64,000 nucleotides of DNA from NCBI RefSeq assembly GCF_028475105.1, contig NZ_CP116936.1:62001-126000 (forward strand), read 5' to 3'. Both the position numbers and the translations under genes were made by a program. Shown piece by piece: positions 53,146-61,681 of this stretch; the first letter of the stretch is position 1; each line of letters begins with the position of its first letter. This DNA comes from Micromonospora sp. LH3U1. GTDB lineage: Bacteria > Actinomycetota > Actinomycetes > Mycobacteriales > Micromonosporaceae. The notes under the pieces were generated by a model. The model saw only the letters and a list, made by a program, of their open reading frames with translations, was not told the DNA's origin and searched no databases.

Positions 53146-55830
53146 CTACTTCGTGGCTTGCTTGAGGCAGAGCACTCGGTTGGTGCCGTCACCCGGCAGC
53201 ACCACGTGGGGCTGCGTCACGTCGGTGCACTTCTCCTTCGCGTCCACCTTCGAGACGATGGTGAAAGCGCCTGCCTCGCCGCAGTCGGCTGCCGAGGCGC
53301 CATCCTGGCCGGACTGCTTGACGCAGGTGCCGACCGCCGGGTCGAAGGCCGGTGCTTCGTTCCCACCGACCTTGCCGAGCAGCAGCAGCAGGCCGAGCGG
53401 CACCGCCAGGATGAGCACCGCGGCGATCAGCACCGCGGCCAGCACCCGGCCGTTGCGTACCTTCGGCGTCGGCGGCTCCGCCTTCGGCTCGTCGGCGTCC
53501 GGCTTGAACGCGTCGAAGCGGCCCTCGTCCGACTGGCTGGCCCCCTGGCCCCAGGACGGCGCAGGCTGCTGCGGTGGCGGGAAGGCCGGCGGGAAGCTGG
53601 CGCCCGGCGCCGACTCGGCACCGAAGCCCTGGCCTCCGAAGCCCTGGCCGCCCGAACCGCCGCCGCCGAAGCCCTGGCCGCCGGAACCGGGGGCGCCGAA
53701 GGCCGACGTTCCGTTCACGGAGGCGGCACCGGTGGCAGGCGACGCGGGGCCGCCGAACTGGTCGACCGGCGGCGCGGCACCTGCGTGCGGCCGAGTGCCG
53801 TTCACGGGCCTGTCGTTGCCCGGCGTGTCGACGAAGGACGGCACACCGGGCGGGAATGCCGGCGGGGCGTCATAGAACGTGTTCGGTGCGGGCTGTCGGT
53901 CGTCGAAGCGCTGCTCGGCTGCGGGCTCGCCGCCCCAACCCGAGCCAATCTGGCGCTGCGGGTCGTTCTGCCAGTCGGGTGCGCCTTGACGCTGCTGGTC
54001 GCTCTGCCACTCCGGTGCGCCCTGACGCTCCGCACCCGGGTCGACCTGGAACGCCTCCGGCTCCGGCTCGTTCTCCGGTTCGGGTCGAGCTGGGCGGCCG
54101 TACACCCGGGGTTGTGGTGTGGCCGTGCCAGTCGGACGGATGGCCTGGTCGGTCGGGGGCATCACCCGGCTGGCCAACGGCACCGAAGCGCTCGCCGTGG
54201 CCCGTGCCGCCGCGCCGGCTGCCGACTCGGCCTCCGACACCGGCACGATCGCCCGGCCCGCTCCGGACTCCGGAGAGGTACGCGGGGCAGGCACCACCGC
54301 GCCACTCGCGGGAGCGTCCTCGGCGCGGCCCCAGGCTGGCTCGGCCTCGTACTGCGCGGCGGCTTCCGGGGTCTCCCGTTCGGCGTAAGCGGGCTGCTCC
54401 GGGATCGGTGCGAACTGGGCCTGGGGGGAGAAGTCGGAAGGCGGGGCGGCAGCCAGGCTGGCGCCCGGCACGCGCTGCTCCTGCGGAGGCAGCGGCACCG
54501 CGTTTGCCGGCGAGATGCCCGGCGCCGGACCGGGCTGGTAGGCCGGTGCCTCGTCGCCCCGGTCCGCCTCCCAGCCACTGCGGGACTGGGCGGAGGCTTC
54601 CGCTTCGGCGCGACCCCACACCTCACCGGGTGCCCACGGCTCAACCGCCGGGACGCCGGAGTTGCCCTGCGCCGCGTTGTCCGGGCTGGCGGCCCAGCCG
54701 GGGGCACCGTCGTTGCCGGGCACGCTGGCGCTGGCACGGGCGGGAAGGCCGCTCTGCCCCGCGGGGTCCACCCCGCCGGCTCCGCCGGTGCGGACGGCTG
54801 GTCCTGCGGCGAGAGCACCCAGTCGGGCTGCTGCGGACGGCTCTCGGCAGCGCCCCAGGCGGCCGGCTGCGCGGCCTGGTCCTGCCGCACGTCGCCGCCG
54901 TCGCTCCACCCGCCGGGCTGCGCCTGCTGCTGCTGTGCGGCCCACCCGCCGGAGCGGGACGGGTCGTCCTGCCCGGACCAGTTGGTCGCCGGTGCCGGCA
55001 CCTGGGCCGCGCCGCGGCCGCGTTCGGCTGGGCGGCCTGCCCCACCCGGGGGCGGGCTGCTCGGTCGGTTCGGCGGGCTGGCCCCAGGTCGGCGGCGACT
55101 GCTCTGCCGGCGTCCACACCGGCTGGTCGTCGCGTGCGGCGGTGCCGGCGGGCCAGGCGCCGCTGCCGGGCGCGTCGTCCTGCTGAGCGCCGCCGGACCA
55201 GCCGGCGGCCTGCTGCGGCTCGGACTGCTGTGACTCCGCCCCGCGCCAGTCGGCGGCGGGCGGGTTGGCCTGCGCCGCTCCGCCCCAGCCGCCAGCGTGG
55301 GCCGGGTCTTCCTGGGCGGGCCAGGCGGCGGTGGCCGGGGGCACCTGTGCGGCGCCCCGCGCGGCCGGCTGGGCCTGCCCCCAGTCGGGCTGGTCGGTGG
55401 CGCTCTGGGTCCAGGCGGGTGCGGGTGCACTCTGCTCGGCCGGCGTCCAGCCCTGCTGCTGTGCGGCCCAGGGGTCGGGCTGCGCCGGGGCTGGCGCGCC
55501 GTCGTTGGCGGGCCAGGTGCCGGGCTGTTGCTGCGGCGGCTCGCTCACGCCGCCGCCGGTGGCCCAGGCGGGCTGCGCCGGGTCACTGGGCTGCGGCGCA
55601 GCGGCGGCACCCCAGGCAGGGGCGGGCGGCTGCTCGGACTGGGTCGCCCATGCCGGCGTCGACGGGTCAGGCCGCGTCGGGGGCGGGGGCGCCCAGCCCA
55701 GGTCGGGGCCGGCGGCGTTGTGGCCGTTGTCCGGCTGCGCCGGGCGGTCGCCGTACGGCGCCGGTCCGCCGGCGCCCGGTGACACCTCGTCCGGCTCTTG
55801 GCCGGGGCGGTGCGGGCCCTCGGACGTCAT
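53146..55830 (-). CDS. Large Pro/Gln-rich membrane protein with LppU-like C-terminus; frame disturbed at 54755-55050
   Basis: 894 residues as read, from ATG 55830 with GGAGGAGG upstream. Residues 1-800 are low-complexity (Trp/Gln/Pro/Ala/Glu), followed by a membrane helix at about 805-830 (AAVLIAAVLILAVPLGLLLLL) and an extracytoplasmic 65-residue domain with four Cys (VGTCVKQ, AADCGEAG, KCTDVT, VLCLKQ), the LppU/SCO3897 pattern. Between 54755 and 55050 the open frame gives an Arg/Gly run unlike the rest; the Gln/Trp/Pro style continues in other frames there. Three one-base losses would restore one continuous protein. Function unknown. Confidence 0.82.
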   Translation of the reverse strand: MTSEGPHRPGQEPDEVSPGAGGPAPYGDRPAQPDNGHNAAGPDLGWAPPPPTRPDPSTPAWATQSEQPPAPAWGAAAAPQPSDPAQPAWATGGGVSEPPQQQPGTWPANDGAPAPAQPDPWAAQQQGWTPAEQSAPAPAWTQSATDQPDWGQAQPAARGAAQVPPATAAWPAQEDPAHAGGWGGAAQANPPAADWRGAESQQSEPQQAAGWSGGAQQDDAPGSGAWPAGTAARDDQPVWTPAEQSPPTWGQPAEPTEQPAPGWGRPPSRTRPRRGPGAGTGDQLVRAGRPVPLRRVGRTAAAGAARRVERRRRRAAGPGRAAGRLGRCREPSAAARLGALAAGPAVRTGGAGGVDPAGQSGLPARASASVPGNDGAPGWAASPDNAAQGNSGVPAVEPWAPGEVWGRAEAEASAQSRSGWEADRGDEAPAYQPGPAPGISPANAVPLPPQEQRVPGASLAAAPPSDFSPQAQFAPIPEQPAYAERETPEAAAQYEAEPAWGRAEDAPASGAVVPAPRTSPESGAGRAIVPVSEAESAAGAAARATASASVPLASRVMPPTDQAIRPTGTATPQPRVYGRPARPEPENEPEPEAFQVDPGAERQGAPEWQSDQQRQGAPDWQNDPQRQIGSGWGGEPAAEQRFDDRQPAPNTFYDAPPAFPPGVPSFVDTPGNDRPVNGTRPHAGAAPPVDQFGGPASPATGAASVNGTSAFGAPGSGGQGFGGGGSGGQGFGGQGFGAESAPGASFPPAFPPPQQPAPSWGQGASQSDEGRFDAFKPDADEPKAEPPTPKVRNGRVLAAVLIAAVLILAVPLGLLLLLGKVGGNEAPAFDPAVGTCVKQSGQDGASAADCGEAGAFTIVSKVDAKEKCTDVTQPHVVLPGDGTNRVLCLKQATK

Positions 55831-56110
55831 GGGTGCGCCTCCTCCATCACATGTCGGCTCGCCGGTGCCGATCGGTCTCCTCGGCGTGGCTGCCGGCGTC
55901 ACCGGCGTACCGCTGTGCCGGCTCCCCGCACGGTATCGGGTGGTGGCACGACACGTCCAAGGAGCACCGGCCGTCACTCCCCGTGGCCGGTCGGTGTCGA
56001 GCAGCTTCGGGCGGCTCGGCCTCTGCCGGGTCGGCGGGCGGCGACCGAAGCCCACCGTACCGGGCGCTGCGGCAGGGCGGAATCCCGGTGGCGGGTGGCC
56101 GGGAAACGCC

Positions 56111-56142
56111 GATGGCCCACCCGGTGGGCCGGGTGGGCCATC
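56111..56142 (-). terminator. Terminator after the 45-residue gene
   Basis: A perfect 13-base stem (GATGGCCCACCCG with its complement) and loop GTGGGC lie 32 bases past the stop of the leftward small gene. Confidence 0.8.
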
Positions 56143-56173
56143 GATCTGGAGGAGGTGCGAATGTCGTGGAGCG

Positions 56174-56311
56174 TCAGCTCATGTGACGCTGGGCGATGAC
56201 GAGGAGTTCCTCGCGAACTGCCGGCGAGTTCGCCGAGCGCAGCGCGTGCTCGATGGCACGGGCGCGGCGGGTGGCATCGCGGTGGTTGCGGATTCGCTCG
56301 ATCATGCTCAT
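56174..56311 (-). CDS. Small basic protein (45 aa)
   Basis: 45 residues from ATG 56311, with AGGGGGAACC upstream. It is highly basic and helical: a start MSMIERIRNH, then RRARAIEHALRSANSPAVRE and ELLVIAQRHMS. Third positions are strongly GC and the gene is flanked by its own terminator, so it is a genuine small gene. No membrane segment is present. It could bind nucleic acid or a protein partner; function is unknown. The AT-richer upstream region 56312-56460 may hold its promoter, but I see no clear consensus. Confidence 0.7.
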   Translation of the reverse strand: MSMIERIRNHRDATRRARAIEHALRSANSPAVREELLVIAQRHMS

Positions 56312-56468
56312 TGGTGGTTCCCCCTAGCTATTCGGTTGTCAGCCCCTGATGCATCTATTCAACCGCAGAACCCGGCCAACTTCCATCGATTAGTAGGTGA
56401 GTTGGGCCACTTGCCTAACAATCAAAGGTCAACAAGCCATCTGGCCGACGGTTCCGTCGTCCAACAGA

Positions 56469-56512
56469 CACGGCCGGTGTGCCGGGCGTTAACCCGTGAC
56501 ACACCGGCCGTG
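56469..56512 (-). terminator. Terminator of the 2-oxoacid dehydrogenase operon
   Basis: A perfect 13-base outer stem (CACGGCCGGTGTG with CACACCGGCCGTG) encloses an inner CGGG/CCCG stem with loop CGTTAA, 18 bases past the E2 stop. Confidence 0.9.
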
Positions 56513-56529
56513 GCTGGCGTTTCGAACGA

Positions 56530-58008
56530 TCAGGTCCAAGCGAGCAGCGCCGCCTCCGGGTCCGCGAGGAAGTCGCCGATGTCGCGCAGGAACTTCGAGC
56601 CAAGCTCACCGTCGATGATCCGGTGGTCGAAGCTCAGCCCCAGCGTGGTGACCTGACGTACCTTGACCTTGCCCTTGTACACCCAGGGCATCTCCCGTAC
56701 CGCACCGAAGGCCAGGATCGCCGACTCGCCCGGCGGCAGGATCGGCGTGCCGGTGTCCACCCCGAACACGCCGACGTTGGTGATGGTCAGGGTGCCGCCG
56801 GACATGTCCGCCGGCGAGGTACGGCCGGACTTCGCCGTCTGCACCAGGCCGTTCATGGCGTCGGCCAGCTCGCGCAACGTGAGCCGCCCGGCGTCCTTGA
56901 TGTTCGGCACGATCAGGCCGCGCTCGGTGGCCGCCGCGATGCCGAGGTTCACGTACTCCTTGACCACGATCTCGTCGCCCGCCCAGGTCGAGTTGACCAT
57001 CGGGTGACGCTGCACCGCGAGCAGCACCGCCTTCGCCACCAGCAGCAGGGGCGAGACCCGTACGTCGCGCCACTCCCGCCGACCGCGCAGTCGGTCCAGT
57101 GCCTTCATCGCCCGCGTCACGTCGACGGTCAGGAACTCCGTCACGTGCGGGGCGGTGAACGCCGAGCGGGACATGTTCTCGGCGGTGAGCTTGCGGACCC
57201 CCTTGACCGGGATGCGCTGCTCCCGGTCCGTACCGAAGCTGGGGGCGGTCGCCGCCACCGACGTCGCCGCGATCGGCTCCGCCGCGACGGCACCGCTCGC
57301 CGCCTGCTGCACGTCCTCCCGGGTGATCGAACCCAGTGGCCCCGACCCGGTCAGCGTGCCGAGGTCGACCCCGAGGTCCTTGGCGAGCTTGCGCACCGGC
57401 GGCTTGGCGAGCACCAGCCCGCCGCCGCTCGACCCGTTGCGTCGATCATGGACCTGTGGTGCCGGAGTCGTCGGGGTAGCAGCCGGTTTGTCTGCCACCA
57501 CAACTCCATGATCGGCCCGAGCGGGGGCGGGGACCGAGGGCGAAGCCGCCTTTCGGGGGCGGCGCTTTGCCGCGGTGGTGCGGGGGCCGTAGCCGACCAG
57601 CACCGCGGTCCGCCCACCCGGGGCGACGCCGCCGATCAGACCTGGCTCCACCATGCCCTCGGCCGGCGCCACCTCTACCGCCGCCAGCGAAGCCGCCGAC
57701 GGGGTGGGCAGGTCGCTGCCGGGCGTGGCCGTGGTCGACGGCGCCTCCAGCGGGCCGGCGCCCGGGTCGGTGTCGATCGCGATGATCGGCGTACCGACCT
57801 CGACCGTGGTGCCCTGCGGGTGGTGGATCGCCTGCACCTGGCCGGCCCACTTCGCCGGGATCTCCACCGCCGCCTTGGCCGTCTCGACCTCGACGATCGG
57901 CTGGTTCAGCTCGATGGTGTCGCCGACCTTGACGAGCCAGGCCAGGATCTCGCCCTCGGTCAGCCCCTCACCCAGGTCGGGCAGGTTGAACGTCTTGATC
58001 CGGGACAT
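56530..58008 (-). CDS. 2-oxoacid dehydrogenase E2 component (dihydrolipoamide acyltransferase)
   Basis: 492 residues from ATG 58008 (GTG 58017, overlapping the E1-beta stop, is the alternative). One lipoyl domain (about 4-78) carries the lipoylated Lys45 in VEVETAKAAVEI. A linker of about 120 residues is followed by a peripheral-subunit-binding domain (about 190-225: PPVRKLAKDLGVDLGTLTG) and the acyltransferase domain (about 260-492) with SFDHRIIDG (His462, Asp466). The linker contains an in-frame palindromic element (57443-57514). It is the core of a pyruvate or branched-chain keto-acid dehydrogenase; the lipoyl E3 is elsewhere. Confidence 0.94.
   Translation of the reverse strand: MSRIKTFNLPDLGEGLTEGEILAWLVKVGDTIELNQPIVEVETAKAAVEIPAKWAGQVQAIHHPQGTTVEVGTPIIAIDTDPGAGPLEAPSTTATPGSDLPTPSAASLAAVEVAPAEGMVEPGLIGGVAPGGRTAVLVGYGPRTTAAKRRPRKAASPSVPAPARADHGVVVADKPAATPTTPAPQVHDRRNGSSGGGLVLAKPPVRKLAKDLGVDLGTLTGSGPLGSITREDVQQAASGAVAAEPIAATSVAATAPSFGTDREQRIPVKGVRKLTAENMSRSAFTAPHVTEFLTVDVTRAMKALDRLRGRREWRDVRVSPLLLVAKAVLLAVQRHPMVNSTWAGDEIVVKEYVNLGIAAATERGLIVPNIKDAGRLTLRELADAMNGLVQTAKSGRTSPADMSGGTLTITNVGVFGVDTGTPILPPGESAILAFGAVREMPWVYKGKVKVRQVTTLGLSFDHRIIDGELGSKFLRDIGDFLADPEAALLAWT
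57443..57514. repeat. 72-bp palindromic element lying in frame within the E2 linker
   Basis: The 19-base arms (57443-57461 beginning CGATCATGGACCTG, and 57496-57514) pair at 17 of 19 positions across a 34-base loop. The length is exactly 24 codons, and it encodes part of the flexible linker between the lipoyl and E1/E3-binding domains. Its tip resembles the elements at 36583 and 53017. Confidence 0.65.
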
Positions 58009-58013
58009 GTCGC

Positions 58014-59003
58014 TCACCAGCCGAAGGTGCGGTCGACGGCGTCGAGCACCCGGTCCAGGTCGGGCAGGTACTCCTCCTCCACCCGGGAGGCCGGGTAGGG
58101 AGTGTCGAAGCCGGTCACCCGCAACACGGGCGACTCCAGGGAGTAGAAGCACTCCTCGGTGATCCGGGCGGCCAGCTCGGCGCCAAGGCCGATGTTGGAC
58201 GGCGCCTCGTGCACCACCACCGCACGGCCCGTGCGCTTCACCGACTCGTATGCCGCGGTCAGGTCCAGCGGGGAGAGCGAACGCAGGTCGATGACCTCCA
58301 GCTCCCGGCCGTCCTCGGCGGCAGCGGTCGCCGCCTCCAGGCAGGTCCGGACCATCGGCCCGTACGCCAGCACGGTGACGGCGTTGCCGGGCCGCACCAC
58401 CCGGGCCGAGTGCAGGGGGTACGCGTCGGACAGCGGCGCGTCCAGGTCGACCTGGCCCTTCTCCCAGTAGCGACGCTTGGGCTCCAGGAAGACGATCGGG
58501 TCGTCCGAGGCGATGGCCTGCTGGATCATCACGTACGCGTCCTGCGGGTTGGAGCAGGTCACCACCTTCAGGCCGGCGGTGTGCGCGAAGTACGCCTCCG
58601 GCGACTCGGAGTGGTGCTCGACCGCGCCGATGCCGCCGCCGAACGGAATCCGGATGACCATGGGGATGCTGAGCCTGCCGCCCGACCGGTAGTGCATCTT
58701 CGCCACCTGCGACACGATCTGGTCGTACGCGGGGTAGACGAAGCCATCGAACTGGATCTCGCAGATCGGCCGGTAACCGCGGATGGCCAGACCGACCGCG
58801 GTGCCGATGATGCCGGACTCGGCCAGCGGGGTGTCGATCACCCGCTGGTCGCCGAAGTCCTTCTGGAGCCCGTCGGTGATCCGGAAGACGCCGCCGAGTT
58901 TGCCGACGTCCTCGCCCATGATGATGACCTTGGGGTCGTTCTCCAGGGCGCGGCGCAGGCCGGTGTTGAGGGCCTTGCCGAGGGTGAGCGTCTCCGTGGC
59001 CAT
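58014..59003 (-). CDS. 2-oxoacid dehydrogenase E1 component, beta subunit
   Basis: 329 residues from ATG 59003, whose T overlaps the E1-alpha stop (TGATG). It contains the transketolase-like pyrimidine-binding domain with IIMGEDVGKLGG, DTPLAESGIIGTAVGLA, FGGGIGAVEHHSES and the C-terminal transketolase domain with VIDLRSLSPLD, VVVHEA and RVTGFDTPYP. It pairs with the alpha subunit to form the heterotetrameric E1 that decarboxylates a 2-oxoacid using thiamine diphosphate. Confidence 0.95.
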   Translation of the reverse strand: MATETLTLGKALNTGLRRALENDPKVIIMGEDVGKLGGVFRITDGLQKDFGDQRVIDTPLAESGIIGTAVGLAIRGYRPICEIQFDGFVYPAYDQIVSQVAKMHYRSGGRLSIPMVIRIPFGGGIGAVEHHSESPEAYFAHTAGLKVVTCSNPQDAYVMIQQAIASDDPIVFLEPKRRYWEKGQVDLDAPLSDAYPLHSARVVRPGNAVTVLAYGPMVRTCLEAATAAAEDGRELEVIDLRSLSPLDLTAAYESVKRTGRAVVVHEAPSNIGLGAELAARITEECFYSLESPVLRVTGFDTPYPASRVEEEYLPDLDRVLDAVDRTFGW

Positions 59004-60178
59004 CAGTGGGCGCTCCCTTCGAAGGACTCCATGTAGCGGCTGAACTTCGCGCGCTGCTCGTCGAGCAGCGGAGACCCGTTCGGGTAGACGTGGTCGAACA
59101 TCGTCACCGGCTCCGGGTCGGGCATGTCGAGCACCCGCTCGCGCAGGTGCACCGACTCGCGGCGGGCCTGCTCGTCGACCTCGGCGAAGAAGCCCGCGTC
59201 GGCGATCTGCTGCTTCTCCAGGAAGGCCTTCATCCGGGCGATCGGGTCCTTGGCCTGCCACGCCTCGACTTCGCTGGCGATCCGGTAGCGCGTCGGGTCG
59301 TCGGAGGTGGTGTGCGCGCCCATCCGATAGGTGTACGCCTCGATGAGGCTCGGGCCCTGCCCGAGGCGGGCGTTGTCCAGCGCCGTGCGGGTGACCGCGT
59401 ACGAGGCCAGCACGTCGTTGCCGTCCACCCGGATGCCGGGGAAGCCGAACCCGGCGGCCCGCTGGTAGAGCGGGACACGGGTCTGCCGCTCCAGCGGCTC
59501 GGAGATCGCGTACTGGTTGTTCTGGCAGAAGAAGACCAGCGGCGCGTTGAACACGCTTGCCCAGACGAACGCCTCGTTCACGTCGCCCTGGCTGGTGGCC
59601 CCGTCGCCGAAGTAGGCGATCGCCGCCTCGCCGTCGTCGGTGCCGGTCTTGCCGTCCATGGTGATGCCCATGGCGTAGCCGGTTGCGTGCAGGGTCTGCG
59701 CACCGATGACGATCGTGTACATGTTGAACTTGAACTCGTTCGGGTCCCAGCCGCCCTGGTCGACACCACGGAACAGGCCTAGCGGCATGATCGGGTCGAT
59801 TCCCCGGCAGTAGAGGACACCGTGCTCCCGGTAGGTCGGGAAGGCCATGTCCTGGGTACGCAGCGCCCGCCCGGAGCCGACCTGCGCGGCCTCTTGGCCG
59901 AGCAGGCTGGCCCAGAGGCCCAGCTCGCCCTGGCGCTGGAGAGCGGTCGCCTCGGCGTCCAGCTTTCGGACGAGCACCAGGTCGCGGTAGAGCCCGCGGT
60001 ATTCCTCGTCGGTGAAGTCGACGCGGTACTCGTTGCCGTCCGGCCCGATGACGCTGTCGATCCGTTCGCCTTCGGGGGTGAGTAGCTGCACCAGCTGAGG
60101 GTCGCCGGTCGCGCCCTTCCTGGAGCGGGGTGCCGCCCGCTTGCTGCGGGTGGTGCCCCCGGGGTCGCCCTTTGCCAT
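59003..60178 (-). CDS. 2-oxoacid dehydrogenase E1 component, alpha subunit
   Basis: 391 residues from ATG 60178, with GGGAGAG upstream. The thiamine diphosphate motif GDGATSQGDVNEAF and the QNNQYAIS segment are clear, with the phosphorylation-type loop ahead of YRMGAHTTSDDPTRYR. The Lys/Arg-rich first 25 residues are a short extension. In actinobacteria pyruvate oxidation normally uses AceE, so this alpha/beta type may serve branched-chain 2-oxoacids (BkdA) or pyruvate (PdhA); the sequence alone does not decide. It is the first gene of the operon. Confidence 0.94.
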   Translation of the reverse strand: MAKGDPGGTTRSKRAAPRSRKGATGDPQLVQLLTPEGERIDSVIGPDGNEYRVDFTDEEYRGLYRDLVLVRKLDAEATALQRQGELGLWASLLGQEAAQVGSGRALRTQDMAFPTYREHGVLYCRGIDPIMPLGLFRGVDQGGWDPNEFKFNMYTIVIGAQTLHATGYAMGITMDGKTGTDDGEAAIAYFGDGATSQGDVNEAFVWASVFNAPLVFFCQNNQYAISEPLERQTRVPLYQRAAGFGFPGIRVDGNDVLASYAVTRTALDNARLGQGPSLIEAYTYRMGAHTTSDDPTRYRIASEVEAWQAKDPIARMKAFLEKQQIADAGFFAEVDEQARRESVHLRERVLDMPDPEPVTMFDHVYPNGSPLLDEQRAKFSRYMESFEGSAH

Positions 60179-60702
60179 CGGTCTCTCCCTGTCATGTCTG
60201 CGTCGGCACCCGGGGGGTCACCCGGCCGCGCAACTCGTGCGCCTGTCCGGCTGCTGCCGGACCGGTTCCTGGCGGCCGCGCCTAGCCCCGGTGGGGGTTG
60301 CCGCACGGCGTGAGCCGGGTTCTGGCCGAACCCGGATCGGGGAGCGCCGGCGTTCAACCGCGCCTGCCGCGAGGGTGCGCGGAGGTCACGGCTGCGTTGC
60401 CGTCGTGCTCCATATTCGCAGAGCAGGTGAGCGCGCCCACAGTACGCCTGCCCCGCATTCTGACCGCCCACGCTTTGACATCGTTTGTCGCCATCATGCC
60501 GGCCTGCGTTTCCAGGGCGTTCCGGCGATGATTTGTCACCGTTCGGTCAGCACCGCGTGTCGACACGCGGTGGAGGTTGGCTGACGCTGGGTGACTGCGT
60601 AAGGCTAATTCCCGCAGGATCGCGCCTATCGGGTTATTTGCCGGCTTCCTGGCTGGCGGCGTCCATCCCTGTCCGCCGACGGTCAACGACAAGGGGTGTG
60701 CG
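60179..60702. other. Intergenic region without a supportable gene
   Basis: The 524 bases between the divergent E1-alpha and surface-protein genes show no frame with consistent GC third positions and no tRNA. It should carry promoters for both directions, but I find no convincing paired -35/-10 for either. A TTGACA occurs at 60475-60480 without a matching -10. Confidence 0.4.
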
Positions 60703-61616
60703 GTGCACGAGCCAGGTGACGGTCCCGGCACGCCAGCGCTCGGCCGGCACCGGTCGGTCGGCGGCTACCAACGGGTGGTCGGCGTCCACCGGGCCCCTGG
60801 TGCAGGCGGCCCCTCCCGGGGTTATCTGCTCACCGTCGCACTGCTGGCGGGCACCGCGTCGATGCCCATCCTCGCCGCGATCAGCGTGGGCTCGGCCACC
60901 CCGGGCAGCACCGCACTGCCGGACAGCAGCACCCCGTTCATCCCCACTCCGTCGGTCGGGCCGGTGGTTATTCCGCTGCCGGTGACCAGCCAGCTGGCGC
61001 TCCCGCCGCCGGGCACACCCAGCGTCGGCCCGACCAGCGGCTGGCTGCCCGCCGCTCCCCGGCGTACGCCGGAAGGGCCCGCCGCGGTCGACCCGAGGCC
61101 CGCCCAGCGGGTGACCTATCCGCCGCTGGCGCCGAAGCCCACCCGGAGCACCTCGCCGGCCGTCCCCCGCCCGTTCCCCCGCCGTCGCCGACCGACCCTG
61201 ACCCCGACCCGACCGACCCGACCGACCCGACCGACCCGCCGGACCCGCCGGACCCGACCGACCCGCCGGACCCGACCGACCCGCCGGACCCGACCGACCC
61301 GCCGGACCCGGATCCGACGGACCCCGACCCGACCCCGACCCCGACCCTGACGCTGGACCCGACGCCCACGCTGGACCCGACGCTGGACCCGACGCCCACG
61401 CCGACGGACGCCTCGACCGCGACCGCGACCGCCGTGCCGACCAGCACCCTCTCCGCGCCGGCCACCACGCCCGCGCCGCCCGCCACCCCCGCTGCGCCGA
61501 CCAGCGGGCCCAGCCCAGCAGTCCCGTCGTCTCCGCCCGTAGTTCCGACGCCCACGGTCAGCCTGGCGTCGCTGGCCGGACCGACGCACCCCACGGTGTC
61601 CCCGGCGGTACGGTGA
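60703..61616 (+). CDS. Pro/Asp/Thr-rich surface protein, reading frame broken once
   Basis: GTG 60703 follows AAGGGG. The first 150 residues contain a signal-anchor-like hydrophobic stretch (YLLTVALLAGTASMPILAAI, about 42-61) and a Pro-rich region. The frame as written then becomes an Arg-Thr-Pro run and stops at 61350. Adding one C to the five-C run at 61164-61168 continues the protein as PPPVPPPSPTDPDPDPTDP and on through DPTDPP repeats to TGA at 61614. That reading has the expected composition, so one base is probably missing. Probably a cell-wall-spanning or secreted protein; function unknown. Confidence 0.75.
61195..61330 (+). repeat. Imperfect coding tandem repeats (18-base unit, DPTDPP)
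   Basis: Units of GACCCGACCGACCCGCCG recur several times with 3-base and 18-base offsets, encoding DPT/DPP repeats in the corrected frame. This is slippage-prone DNA. Confidence 0.8.
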
Positions 61617-61681
61617 CGATCAGGCGCGGTCCATCCGGTGCCGGCGGTGTTCGGCGGTAGACGCGTACCGGAGGGGGTGGC

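Noticed and set aside
60354..60731. 125-codon minus-strand frame upstream of the surface-protein gene
   Set aside because: Mixed codon use, no ribosome site, overlaps the surface-protein start.
61195..61330. CRISPR-like tandem array
   Set aside because: Repeats are short, contiguous and coding (DPTDPP) with no spacers; no cas genes are nearby.
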